Assembly: GCF_003991355.1 (NCBI RefSeq)
Contig: NZ_RCSU01000004.1
Span: 310,001 to 374,000, forward strand
Direction of reading: 5' to 3'
DNA length: 64,000 bases
From: Pseudoflavitalea rhizosphaerae
Lineage (GTDB): Bacteria; Bacteroidota; Bacteroidia; Chitinophagales; Chitinophagaceae
Shown: positions 16,876-26,173 of the stretch, piece after piece
How positions within the stretch are numbered: the stretch's first letter is position 1
How the letters are laid out: each line of letters begins with the position of its first letter
The notes under the pieces: model-generated
Seen by the model: only the letters and a program-made list of their open reading frames with translations
What the model was told of the DNA's origin: nothing
The model's database searches: none
Program-made: the position numbers and the translations under genes

Positions 16876-18231
16876 ATGTTGTATGCAATCAAACCCGGCT
16901 GTTTTCGACCCCGTCTCGATGGGACCTCAAACATTCATATTCAATACTGTTATGACAATGTACACAAGACCCTCCTGGATACCGGGTTAGTGATCCACGT
17001 GGACTTCTGGGACAAGAATAACTCGACCATTTTGCCTGATCTCCCTATTGAGTATGGCAGACCTGCCATTTTGAACGAATCCTTATTAAAACAAATGCGA
17101 CTGGTGGAGGATGTGATCGCTTATGCCACGAAGAAGAACATTGAAAACAAAGGGGCGTTTGTAAAGCAATTTTATAAACCGGATCTGGACATCTATTCCC
17201 TGGATGAATTAGTAAGAAAAGCGGAGCAGGAGAAAGTAGAAGAAGAAAAGAAAATACAGGATGAGATACGAACGGATGTTTACAAACAAATCGAACTGTA
17301 TATACAGGCGAAAGAGAAGAATATGTGCAAAGAGTTTCCTGCTGCTTTCAGGAACATGGCATATCTGATGCGATGTTATCAGACTTCCAGAAATATTACT
17401 ATCACATTTGATTCATTTACGGCTGACTTTTATCAGGACTTCGTGGATTTTTTGTCTTATGAACACGTTCAAACAAGACGCAGGAAGATCATTGTGGGGC
17501 TAAAAGTGAATACATTCGGAAAAGTAATAAACCAGCTTCGCCGCTTCCTGAACCATAGAATAAAAAAGAAAATAATTGCACCTATCGATTTCAGCGAATG
17601 GGGAAGTATTGGGGAGGATTCCGATGCTGTCTACTTGACCTGGGAAGAAATTGAAAAGATATATCAGGTAGATCTTAGTGCCCATCCACACCTGATCCCT
17701 TATAGAAATGATTTTGTATTGGGTTGTCTCACCGGACTTCGTTTCAGTGATTTTTCAGCACTGGATTCACCAGATGTTCGTGGAGATTACTTACACAAGA
17801 AACAATATAAATCTTATCACAGGGTAGTTATTCCACTCCGAAAAGCAGCGAAGGAAATTCTTCAGGGAAGGTTCATTGATGGTTATGTCCCGCTCACCAA
17901 TGCTGAGTTCAACCGACATATAAAAACAGTTGCCAGGCTTGCTGGTATTACGGAGAAAGTAAAACACTCTTATAAAAAGGGAAAAAAGCGAATTGAAGAA
18001 GTAAGAGACAAATGTGATTGGGTTACATCACATACCTGTAGGAGGTCTTTCTGTACAAATGAATTTCTTGCCGGAACGCCGGTTGAATTAATCATGAAGA
18101 TTAGTGGCCATAAAAGCCTGAGAGATTTTTACAGGTATATAAAAATCACACCGGAAGAAGCTGCCCAGAAGATGAAAGAAATCTGGGAAAAGCGCAATGC
18201 TGAACAGGAGAAATATCAAGCTCTGTTCTAA
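16876..18231 (+). CDS. Tyrosine recombinase / phage-type integrase
   Basis: A 451-residue protein with Bacteroidota integrase layout: Arm-type DNA-binding N-terminus, SAM-like core-binding domain (about 130-235) and catalytic domain (about 250-440). The catalytic residues are all visible: R289 (TGLRFSD), H386 and R389 (HTCRRSFCTN), H412 (ISGHKS) and Y421 (YRYIKIT). The frame is open upstream through the tRNA gene, but that part is not protein-like, so the ATG at 16876 is chosen. It lies 182 nt from the tRNA-Cys 3' end and points away from it, the usual arrangement for an element integrated in a tRNA gene. No excisionase, mobilisation or conjugation gene follows. Confidence 0.9.
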   Translation: MLYAIKPGCFRPRLDGTSNIHIQYCYDNVHKTLLDTGLVIHVDFWDKNNSTILPDLPIEYGRPAILNESLLKQMRLVEDVIAYATKKNIENKGAFVKQFYKPDLDIYSLDELVRKAEQEKVEEEKKIQDEIRTDVYKQIELYIQAKEKNMCKEFPAAFRNMAYLMRCYQTSRNITITFDSFTADFYQDFVDFLSYEHVQTRRRKIIVGLKVNTFGKVINQLRRFLNHRIKKKIIAPIDFSEWGSIGEDSDAVYLTWEEIEKIYQVDLSAHPHLIPYRNDFVLGCLTGLRFSDFSALDSPDVRGDYLHKKQYKSYHRVVIPLRKAAKEILQGRFIDGYVPLTNAEFNRHIKTVARLAGITEKVKHSYKKGKKRIEEVRDKCDWVTSHTCRRSFCTNEFLAGTPVELIMKISGHKSLRDFYRYIKITPEEAAQKMKEIWEKRNAEQEKYQALF

Positions 18232-18337
18232 AATCAATAATTGATCAATAAAATGATATATCATGCAGTTAATTCAGAGCATTCAAAACAAAAGAGGAAT
18301 TTTCTATTTGTCTAAACATGGGCAGATAGGTAAATAT

Positions 18338-18472
18338 GGGGGCTGGATGGAAATGCAGCCCCCTTGTAATTCGATATCCAATATTCAGATTAATTGCCCC
18401 ACCTAAAATTAGCTGGTTGTGTGGATATGTTTTTTATGTAATCCCTGACTGGATTTACATAATTCACACATT
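18338..18472. repeat. Intergenic repeat copy A, with hairpin between convergent genes
   Basis: The 251-nt gap after the integrase holds an 8-bp perfect hairpin (GGGGGCTG 18338-18345, CAGCCCCC 18356-18363), then a run containing ATCCAATAT, ending in ATAATTCACACATT (18459-18472), which is 11 nt before the histidine kinase stop. The same elements, in the same order and spacing, recur at 28861-28988. The hairpin may act as a terminator for either convergent gene, though T tracts are weak on both sides. Confidence 0.55.
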
Positions 18473-18482
18473 TGGGGATTGA

Positions 18483-21400
18483 TCATATCTTTTCCGGAAG
18501 ATAAATGTCGAACCTTGTTCCCTTATTCAGCCCACTGGTGGCAGTGATCAGCCCTTTATGGTTTTCCACTATTTTCTTGGCTATGGCTAACCCAATACCT
18601 GTACCGGGATATGCTTCCTGGTTATGCAGGCGTTGAAACACTTCAAACACCTGTTCCTGGAATTCAGCTTCAAACCCTATTCCGTTGTCTGTAATACTTA
18701 AATGGCAGTAGGTTTGTTGCGGCAACAGGCGTGGATTGTTCAATTCTTCACCTTGTATACTTTTCCCTTCGATAATGATATGCGGGGTCCGGGAAGGATC
18801 TACAAATTTCAGTGCATTGCTCAGGAGATTCTGGATAAGCTGATAGAATTGAAAAGGGATGATGCGGGCATTACAGACGCTGTTCACTTCCACTATTGCT
18901 TTTTTCTGCTCAATCACTTCATGCAGTTCCGCTATCACTTCATGTATGATCTTTGAAATATCAGTAAGTTCGATGGTGGTGTTTGTTGTATTGATCCTTG
19001 AAAAGGTCAGCAGGTCTTCTATCAATACTTTCATCCGTTCTGCGGATGATTGTACCTTTTCAAAATACTCATTTCCTTTCTTGGAGAGGTTTTTACTTTC
19101 CTCCCTGGTAATGAGATTTACAAAAAGCCGGATCTTACGCAGTGGTTCCTGCAGGTCATGACTGGAAACATATGCGAAGGATTCCAGTTCCTTGTTCATT
19201 TTCCTGAGCTCTTCATTGGCTGCCTGTAATTCTTTTGTACGTTGAAGCACTGCATTTTCAAACTCCAGTGATTGTGTTTTCTGTTTCTGGATCTCTGTAT
19301 AGGTGCCGATCCAGAGTTTTATTGCTCCTGATTGGTCCCTGTATGCTTCCCCACGACTCAAATGCCACCTGTATTGTCCATCTTTTCCTCTTAATCGGAT
19401 CTCGATCTCAAAGTTCCTTCCCGTAGCAATCGATTCATTCCAGGAATCTCTGGCCTTTGCTTTGTCTTCGGGATGAATGACGCTTTCCATTTCCACGGAC
19501 TTCAATTCTTCCAGGTTTACACCGGTATAATCTATCCATTGCTGATTGAAGTAAGTTCTTTTGCCATCAGCGTCTGCAGTCCAGACTTTTTGCGGCATGG
19601 TATCTGCGATAAAGCGGAATAGTTTGGCTGCTTCCTGCTGGATATCGATCTTTTCTTCCAGTATTTTGGTGTCGATACGCTGTTTGTTTACGGACTCGGT
19701 AATGTCGGTAATGGCCAGCAGGATCAGTTGTTCACGATGGGCCTGTTGAAGCACTCTTCTTGCATTCAGCCTGATTATGATCTTACCTAACCTGGGGAAT
19801 GTTTGTTCCACTACAAAATCCTTGAAACTGGAATTCCTGGAAATGATGTCTTCCAGCAATATCCGCAGTTTCGGGATGTCCCATTGCCGGTTACCGACAT
19901 CGTACAACAGCATGCCTTCTGTTTCTTCTTCATTCAAATGGAATTGCCTGTAGAAAGATTTGTTGGCTGTTTTGATCCGGAGGTCTTTATCCAGGATGAT
20001 CATCGGATCATGTATGGTGGATATGATGGCTTCGGAATATAGATAAGATTCATTCAGGAGTTCATTGCGGGTTTGCAGTTCCTGGTTGGTGGTTGCCAGT
20101 TCTTCATTGGCAGACTGGATCTCTTCTTTTGAGGTTTCGAGCTCTTCATTGATACTGCGTAATTCTTCATTGCTGCTGACCACTTCTTCATTGGCGCTCT
20201 GCAGCTCTTCAATGGCAGCTTCGTGGTTATGGCTGATGGTACGCAGTTCATCTCTGTAGGCGACCATCTCTTCTTCCAGCCTGGCAATTTTCCGCTCATT
20301 GGCCCCTGGCGTATTTTTCAACTTTTTAGATGCCTGTACCGGGTCTTCCTGTTCCTGTTGGGTAAACAGTATCAGTAAAACTGGTTCATCCCATTCTTTG
20401 CCCAGTGGAACAGCTTCCAGGGTAATGACTGTTTTACCGCCATTCAATTCGATACCTTTTTTGAGTACCGGTTTTTTTGTTTTTGTGGCTTTGGAAATGG
20501 CATTTCTCAACTCAAAGGCTATTTCCGGGCGGGCCATTTTCAGGATGTTCAGGCTGGCCCTTCCTGCAGGATGCTGAAGATATAATGAGGTGGAGCCCCG
20601 GAATTGCAGTATTTCCATTTGCTGGTTGATCACAACGCTGGCCGGCACATAGCGCGACAATAACAGGAGGTTCACCGCATTATCGAGCCCATTGGTGTTG
20701 GTAGAGTTCCGGGATGGTTTGTTCAACAGTTCCGGGATATAGTTGGCTGATGGGGTAGAGCGGTTGAAACGGTTATCCGGCACCGGTAGTAAGCCTGAAC
20801 CGGAATTCTTCTTGCGGGAATAGATCTTAAGATTTTTATTGAAAGCAGAAAAGAGCTGGGCCGATGAGCCCACTGTTTCTGATTTTCCAAGCAGCAGGAA
20901 GCCATCAGGGTTCAAGGCATAATGGAAGGTTTCAATTGCTTTTTTTTGTGCAGCAGTATCGAAATAGATCAGGAGGTTGCAGCAACTGATGAAGTCCACC
21001 CGGGAAAAGGGCGGGTCGCTCAGGAGATTGTGTGCTGCAAATACGCACATATCGCGTACCGTTTGCGTAATCCGGTAATCCCCATTGGAGCGCGTGAAAA
21101 ATTTTTGTAAACGTTTGGGGGAAACCTGCTCCAGTTCCTGTTTCGTATATACGCCAATGCGCGCCTTGCTGACAGCCTGGTTGCTCAGGTCGGTTGCAAA
21201 GATCTGGACCGGGATATCCCTGAACCTGGTTTCCTGGATCTCAAGCAGCAGCATCGCCATGGAATAAGCTTCTTCACCCGTTGAACAGGCGGTAACCCAT
21301 ATGCGAAGCGGCTCGCCTGTTTTTTTTGTTTTCAATAATTTGGGGAACAGGGTAGTTTTTAGATATTTACAGGCTTCAGGATCCCGGAAGAAGTTGGTGA

Positions 21401-22334
21401 CGTTTATCAGCAGGTCGTTATACAACGTAGTTGTTTCTTCTTTTTTGTCTTCCAACCAACCTGCATATTCTTTCAGTGTTTTTATTTTGTGCAGCAGCAT
21501 CCGGCGAAGGATCCGCCGCTTAACGGTATTCATTTTGTACAGGGCAAAATTCACACCGGAGGACTTGTGCAGGAGGTTCAGGATAAACTTCAGGTCCGGA
21601 TTGTTATTGTTGATATCATCCTCGGTGGTTTGCTGCGTACCATTTGACCGAATATAGGGATGCCTGCTGAGCCGCGTAAGTTCGCGGGCGATCTCCTCCG
21701 GCGGCAGTACAAAATCAACAACACCTGCAGCGATGGCGGATTGGGGCATGCTGTTGAATTTGGCTGTATCGTCCTGGGCAAAGGTCAACCCCCCTTCATA
21801 CTTGATGGCTTTCATCCCTTTGGTTCCATCGTTAGCGCTGCCTGAGAGAATAACACCGATCACATTTTCCTGGTGTTTCTCCGCCAGTGAAGTAAAGAAG
21901 AGATCGATGAGCATATTCACACCCCGACTTGGGGATCTGGGAAACAGTTTGATCTTGCCATCCACTACTTTCATCTCCTTATCCGATGGCATCACATAGA
22001 TATTGTCTGGTTGGATCTTCGTCTTATCTGTTACTTCCTGCACTGGTATCTTAGTGCTCTTGCTCAACAATGAAGCAAGAATGCTTTCATGTTCCGGACT
22101 GAGGTGCTGCACATAAATGAATGCCATGCCTGTAGTGGGTGGAAGATGCTTTATCAACTTTGTCATGGCTTCAAGGCCACCTGCTGAAGCGCCAATAGCT
22201 ACAATAGGGAAGGAATCCTTTGTTGAGGGGGATGATTTGGCTGACTTTTTATGAGTGGTAGTTCTTGCAGCAGGGACTTTTTTTACCATTAAGAAACCGT
22301 TTTGTTCAGGCAAACAGTGAGCCTGATATTGCAT
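18483..22334 (-). CDS. CheB-CheR-PAS hybrid sensor histidine kinase
   Basis: A 1,283-residue cytosolic fusion. CheB methylesterase (about 42-230) with S50 (GASAGG), H77 (VQHLSPEH) and D169 (GSANDG); no receiver domain in front. CheR-type SAM methyltransferase (about 245-510; WVTACSTGEEAYS, NLLIYFD). Next is a PAS-like segment, then a long coiled coil with repeated EELxSxNEE units (about 690-755), two PAS domains (about 755-880 and 905-1025), HisKA (SSHDLQEPLRKIR, about 1065) and HATPase (NLLSNALKFVD, GIGFEAEF, GTGIGLAIAKK). The start could also be the ATG at 22289 (MVKKVPAART). It probably phosphorylates the response regulator encoded next. Such CheBR-kinase fusions are often linked to stress or development, not to chemotaxis. 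Confidence 0.93.
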   Translation of the reverse strand: MQYQAHCLPEQNGFLMVKKVPAARTTTHKKSAKSSPSTKDSFPIVAIGASAGGLEAMTKLIKHLPPTTGMAFIYVQHLSPEHESILASLLSKSTKIPVQEVTDKTKIQPDNIYVMPSDKEMKVVDGKIKLFPRSPSRGVNMLIDLFFTSLAEKHQENVIGVILSGSANDGTKGMKAIKYEGGLTFAQDDTAKFNSMPQSAIAAGVVDFVLPPEEIARELTRLSRHPYIRSNGTQQTTEDDINNNNPDLKFILNLLHKSSGVNFALYKMNTVKRRILRRMLLHKIKTLKEYAGWLEDKKEETTTLYNDLLINVTNFFRDPEACKYLKTTLFPKLLKTKKTGEPLRIWVTACSTGEEAYSMAMLLLEIQETRFRDIPVQIFATDLSNQAVSKARIGVYTKQELEQVSPKRLQKFFTRSNGDYRITQTVRDMCVFAAHNLLSDPPFSRVDFISCCNLLIYFDTAAQKKAIETFHYALNPDGFLLLGKSETVGSSAQLFSAFNKNLKIYSRKKNSGSGLLPVPDNRFNRSTPSANYIPELLNKPSRNSTNTNGLDNAVNLLLLSRYVPASVVINQQMEILQFRGSTSLYLQHPAGRASLNILKMARPEIAFELRNAISKATKTKKPVLKKGIELNGGKTVITLEAVPLGKEWDEPVLLILFTQQEQEDPVQASKKLKNTPGANERKIARLEEEMVAYRDELRTISHNHEAAIEELQSANEEVVSSNEELRSINEELETSKEEIQSANEELATTNQELQTRNELLNESYLYSEAIISTIHDPMIILDKDLRIKTANKSFYRQFHLNEEETEGMLLYDVGNRQWDIPKLRILLEDIISRNSSFKDFVVEQTFPRLGKIIIRLNARRVLQQAHREQLILLAITDITESVNKQRIDTKILEEKIDIQQEAAKLFRFIADTMPQKVWTADADGKRTYFNQQWIDYTGVNLEELKSVEMESVIHPEDKAKARDSWNESIATGRNFEIEIRLRGKDGQYRWHLSRGEAYRDQSGAIKLWIGTYTEIQKQKTQSLEFENAVLQRTKELQAANEELRKMNKELESFAYVSSHDLQEPLRKIRLFVNLITREESKNLSKKGNEYFEKVQSSAERMKVLIEDLLTFSRINTTNTTIELTDISKIIHEVIAELHEVIEQKKAIVEVNSVCNARIIPFQFYQLIQNLLSNALKFVDPSRTPHIIIEGKSIQGEELNNPRLLPQQTYCHLSITDNGIGFEAEFQEQVFEVFQRLHNQEAYPGTGIGLAIAKKIVENHKGLITATSGLNKGTRFDIYLPEKI

Positions 22335-22410
22335 AAAAATATGGTATTATGACCGATGATAGGGAGAAAGTATTTCCGATGTGAAGGGAAAAGGAGGGGC
22401 GCGGATTTCT

Positions 22411-22827
22411 TTATTGTTTCGAATAGGTGTTCCAGGGTTCTCCCAGTATGAACGACACCAGGTAGTAGATCTCATCCGCATTACCTGGTTTAGTCATGAA
22501 GTGGCAGGCGCCCATCCGGGCCAGTTCATTGGATTCTTCCACATTGTTGGAAGTTGTATAGATGAAAACCGGGATGTTTTTCAACCTTGTGTCAGCTTTT
22601 ATTGCCGCGAGGCATGTCTTTCCGCTGTAGCGTGGCATTCTAAGATCCAGAACGATAAAATCCGGCAGTGGGGTTTCTTTGTTGTTCAACAGTTCCAGCG
22701 CCTGCTGTCCGTTATCAGCCGTGATGCAGATCATTGATTCTTCAACTTCTTTCACTGCTGCAATGAAGAGATTCCGGTCATCGGGATCGTCGTCTACAAT
22801 TAGTAATATCCTCGGAGGTATGGTCAT
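22411..22827 (-). CDS. Single-domain response regulator
   Basis: A 138-residue receiver-only protein. The acidic pocket VDDDPDD (11-17), phospho-acceptor D61 (FIVLDLRMP), the Thr of IYTTSN and the Lys of MTKPG are all present. No output domain, resembling Rcp1-type regulators partnered with large PAS/phytochrome kinases. It lies 76 nt upstream of the CheBR-kinase gene on the same strand, so they are probably one unit. Confidence 0.92.
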   Translation of the reverse strand: MTIPPRILLIVDDDPDDRNLFIAAVKEVEESMICITADNGQQALELLNNKETPLPDFIVLDLRMPRYSGKTCLAAIKADTRLKNIPVFIYTTSNNVEESNELARMGACHFMTKPGNADEIYYLVSFILGEPWNTYSKQ

Positions 22828-22872
22828 GACATTTATTTTAGCTACGGGTACAAATTGTTTGAAAGCGTCTGT

Positions 22873-23424
22873 TCAGGAAACCCTTCTTTGCGCCTGCCAT
22901 AGTTTCTTGAACCGGGCGGGCGTTATTCCTGTTACTGCTTTGAACTGTGTGCTAAGATGTGCAACACTGCTATAGCTCAATTGAAAAGCGATTTCCTTGA
23001 TACTCATTCCTTCGTATATCATTAATTCTTTCACACGTTCAACTTTCTTCAGGATGTAGAATTTCTCAATGGTGCTTTTTTCGATCTCAGAAAAAATGTT
23101 TGCCAGATAAGTATAATCCCGGTTCAGCTTCCTGCTGAGTAGTCCGGAAAATTTAATAGACTTCTCACCTTTGGCAGTATCTACCATTTCGATGATCGAT
23201 ACCTTAATGCTCTCAACAAGGATCTGTTTGGGCGAATCCAGTAATTCCAGTTCGTAATATCTCAGGGCAGCATTCAATTCCCTTCTTTGTTCAGGATTCA
23301 GATCTGAAGAAAGTACAACTTTTCCCAGTTCTACTTCATTGAATTGGATGTTTAGGGAATCCAGCACTGTTTTCACGATCATTTTACATCGCACACAGAC
23401 CATGTTTTTGATGTATATATACAT
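22873..23424 (-). CDS. AraC-family regulator with N-terminal CxxC (HMA-like) module
   Basis: A 183-residue protein. The first about 70 residues begin MYIYIKNMVCVRCKMIV, which looks like a heavy-metal-associated fold with its CxxC (C10, C13). The C-terminal about 100 residues are an AraC double helix-turn-helix (IYEGMSIKEIAFQLSYSSVAHLSTQFKAVTGITPARFKKL). It is a clear paralogue of the regulator at 26174-26734. Metal or redox sensing is an inference from the CxxC. The start codon lies inside a perfect 14-bp palindrome (23411-23424), which is also coding sequence and may be chance. Confidence 0.85.
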   Translation of the reverse strand: MYIYIKNMVCVRCKMIVKTVLDSLNIQFNEVELGKVVLSSDLNPEQRRELNAALRYYELELLDSPKQILVESIKVSIIEMVDTAKGEKSIKFSGLLSRKLNRDYTYLANIFSEIEKSTIEKFYILKKVERVKELMIYEGMSIKEIAFQLSYSSVAHLSTQFKAVTGITPARFKKLWQAQRRVS

Positions 23425-23573
23425 GCTTATTCTCTTCCGTTTTGATCAACAAATTTGCAATTACTGTAAAGGCGGACAGCAGACTGATTGGAAGCTTTCA
23501 GCGAAACAGGGTATGAATTGCGGGGCAAAGCGTTGGGGTTACCATCTAAAGTTATGCCTTTTATTCTGTCTGG

Positions 23574-25109
23574 TTAAGAACAGGCAGGATTCTTTTGCAT
23601 AAATGCATTCACATTATGGAACAAAGCGCTCTTTGGAAGCCAATCCCACCATATTCCAAGGTCTTTTCTGATGTTGGATGTATAGAAGGAGGGGATCTCG
23701 TTGGATTCGCCATCGAAGAAGCGTCTCAGGGCCTTGTCTTCAGTAAGTTTTTGCCGGAGTTTTTGGTAGAATCTCAATCTTCCATATCCTTCTGAAGAGA
23801 TGGCCCGCATGAGGTTCATCCATTTGGGTGTCCGGTCCGGCGTGGCTTTAAAGCGGCGGTAAAGCGCCCGTACAGAGAACGAGTATGAGGTTAGATCGAT
23901 TACCTTGTTATAGAAGTCGAGCCATTCATAATTCCTGGGCTTGATGTTCATGGCCGAGTGATTGTCGAGAAAGTGGAAAGGGAAAGGGATCACTCTGCCC
24001 AATTTTTGGTATTCGAGATTCAGTGGGGCAGCTTCTCCAAAGGCTGTGAGCAGTGAATAACCCGGAAATGCGCCAGGGGACCGGTCAATGAAGCGTTTGG
24101 TCAGTTCAAATGGCTCGTCTCCTGAATCGCTGTCCAGTCCCAGTACAAAATTCGTTTGTACATAGGGGATATACCTGAGGATCATATTCACATGTTCCGA
24201 GATCCGGTTCACCTTTTCTTCGCCGGTAATATTGGATGCCCTGGATTTATTGCCCAGTTCGTACCAGGATTCCACACCCGGCAACAGCGCTTTGAAGCCA
24301 TTTTTCCTGAAAATTTTCAGGTGATCTTCTGTGAGAATGGATAAGCTGCTTTCTGCAACAAAGCGGAAACTTCCAGGTGGTGCGGCTTCGGAGATGGCAT
24401 CCATGTATTCCCCGAACCTGACGCCAAAATTGGGATCATGCCAGGCTATCCAGGGCGATTTGAATTTGGTGAGCAGGAATTGCAGATCTGTTTTGATGAG
24501 GTGGAAGTTCATAGATTGATAAGGGACTGTGGAATCGATACAGAAAGGGCAGGTATATGGGCAGCCTACGCTCCCCAGCATGGGCACAAATTTCAGCAAT
24601 GGCGCTTTCTTCAAAGTAGGTTCTATGAATTTCCATCGTTCTTCCACACTGGATAGTTCTATTGTTTGTTTGGCGGCTGATAAGAATATCCCAACGGGCT
24701 GCTGGCGGCTGCAATTGTTCAATATATCAGTAATGATACCCCGGTTTGTAAAACCGAGTACATAATCGAAATATGTAACGGCATCGTCAGGATAACACCG
24801 GGCGTGCGGACCACCGAGTACGGTTACTGCTTTCCTGCTATGGAAATAATTACTCAGGGCATAGGCAAACTGGGCAGCCTGGGTAAAGGCGCTGATGAAA
24901 ACCAGGTCAACTCCATCCGGGAGTTCCTTCGTAAGGTCTTCCTTTCCGGTATAGCTGACCAGAGTAACTTTGCATCCTTCCTGTTCACACCAGGTGGCAA
25001 TAACCTGGGGCATAATGCTGGCGAGGTTTGCATGCATTGTTTGAGCCCATAGTGTGTTATTGGGGCCTTTGCAAACGAGGTCGATTATGCCGATCTTTAA
25101 CGTCTTCAT
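23574..25109 (-). CDS. Radical SAM protein with N-terminal cobalamin-binding-like domain
   Basis: A 511-residue protein. The N-terminus (about 1-140) has the Rossmann pattern of a B12-binding domain (VDLVFISAFTQAAQFA, AVTVLGGPHARCYPDDA). The radical SAM core carries C183, C187 and C190 (GCPYTCPFC), the 4Fe-4S cluster ligands; a glycine-rich GVESW segment follows. The substrate is not evident; related proteins methylate or rearrange lipids and natural products. The gene stands alone between an AraC gene and the bestrophin gene on the same strand. Confidence 0.85.
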   Translation of the reverse strand: MKTLKIGIIDLVCKGPNNTLWAQTMHANLASIMPQVIATWCEQEGCKVTLVSYTGKEDLTKELPDGVDLVFISAFTQAAQFAYALSNYFHSRKAVTVLGGPHARCYPDDAVTYFDYVLGFTNRGIITDILNNCSRQQPVGIFLSAAKQTIELSSVEERWKFIEPTLKKAPLLKFVPMLGSVGCPYTCPFCIDSTVPYQSMNFHLIKTDLQFLLTKFKSPWIAWHDPNFGVRFGEYMDAISEAAPPGSFRFVAESSLSILTEDHLKIFRKNGFKALLPGVESWYELGNKSRASNITGEEKVNRISEHVNMILRYIPYVQTNFVLGLDSDSGDEPFELTKRFIDRSPGAFPGYSLLTAFGEAAPLNLEYQKLGRVIPFPFHFLDNHSAMNIKPRNYEWLDFYNKVIDLTSYSFSVRALYRRFKATPDRTPKWMNLMRAISSEGYGRLRFYQKLRQKLTEDKALRRFFDGESNEIPSFYTSNIRKDLGIWWDWLPKSALFHNVNAFMQKNPACS

Positions 25110-25157
25110 GGAATTACTGTTGCGTGTTTAATAATTCAGCAAAAATTTCGGGCCATG

Positions 25158-26048
25158 CTACATTATGAAATATGTTCTGGTCTCGGGTTCTGTTGCTGTA
25201 GCTTCTTCTCCCAATAATTGCCTTATATCTTTTTCTATGGTCTTTGCGATCTCCGTAATGGCTACATCGCTGGGCCTGTTCCTGAAAGGATCCTGCAGGT
25301 AGTACGCAACCTTCTCAATGAGAAAGAAACCGGCAGAGATCAGCAGCAGCAATGGTATCACCAGGCGATTGTCTATGTCTTTCAGTGAGATGGCCAGGGT
25401 CATAACAAAAAGGTAAATGATGAAATGCAGCACCAGCCGATAAGTGGAAGGGAAAACAGTATTGTTGATCCTTTCAACCCCTCCCATGGAATCTGTAAGA
25501 CGGATAATGGTTTCCTGGAGGTGGATATGTGCATGTACATCGATATTCTTACGCAGGCGAAGCTCCTGCAGATCCCTGGCAGTATTCTGCAAAAGGAAAA
25601 GTGACTGGTTGTTTTGTGTGGCCGCTGCTGTGAGCTCGTGCAGTGGAAGCAGGTGTGCAATGTACTGCAACGTGTTCTGCCTGCGTAATGATCTGCCCAG
25701 CACATATCCCATGGCTATTTGCCGGTAGCCGATCAGTTTTATCAGAGGCGTTTTGGTTTCTGTGAAAGATTGCAGTTGGATGATAAGGCTTCTGGAATCG
25801 TTCAGGATACTTCCCCAGATCCTTCTGGCCTCCCACCACCTGTCGTAAGACTGGTTCATCTTGAACGAAAGCAATACCGAAATGGAAGTGCCCAGGAATG
25901 CAGGAATGGCCAGTGGCATCACCGGTAATGTGCTCATCAGCTCAAAGGCTCCAAAATGGGTTGCCAGTCCCAGCAATAGAACAATGATCAGCTCATATTT
26001 GATGATGCCGAAAGAATACTTGATGGGGATCCTGGATTCTCGTAACAT
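25158..26048 (-). CDS. Bestrophin-like ion channel (UPF0187)
   Basis: A 296-residue membrane protein. The conserved segment SFKMNQSYDRWWEARRIWGSILNDSRSL (positions about 61-88, key residues the N-x-S-Y-x-R-W-W core) identifies a bacterial bestrophin. There are membrane helices near residues 15-35, 42-60 and a pair near 205-250. These pentamers conduct anions or cations across the inner membrane. It starts 49 nt upstream of the radical SAM gene and may be co-transcribed with it. Confidence 0.9.
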   Translation of the reverse strand: MLRESRIPIKYSFGIIKYELIIVLLLGLATHFGAFELMSTLPVMPLAIPAFLGTSISVLLSFKMNQSYDRWWEARRIWGSILNDSRSLIIQLQSFTETKTPLIKLIGYRQIAMGYVLGRSLRRQNTLQYIAHLLPLHELTAAATQNNQSLFLLQNTARDLQELRLRKNIDVHAHIHLQETIIRLTDSMGGVERINNTVFPSTYRLVLHFIIYLFVMTLAISLKDIDNRLVIPLLLLISAGFFLIEKVAYYLQDPFRNRPSDVAITEIAKTIEKDIRQLLGEEATATEPETRTYFIM

Positions 26049-26173
26049 AGGTCAGATGGTGGTTTATGTCAGGTAATGCGGTTTACCGGTAGCGGGCCTG
26101 TAAATTGCGGGCTTTGCTAAAAAATGAGTAATTTCACATACTGCCTTATGTGCCTGCATAAACACGGATCTCC

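Noticed and set aside
23411-23424. Perfect palindrome ATGTATATATACAT as an operator
   Set aside because: It is the first codons of the AraC gene (MYIYI) and simple TA-rich sequence, so chance is likely; kept only as a remark.
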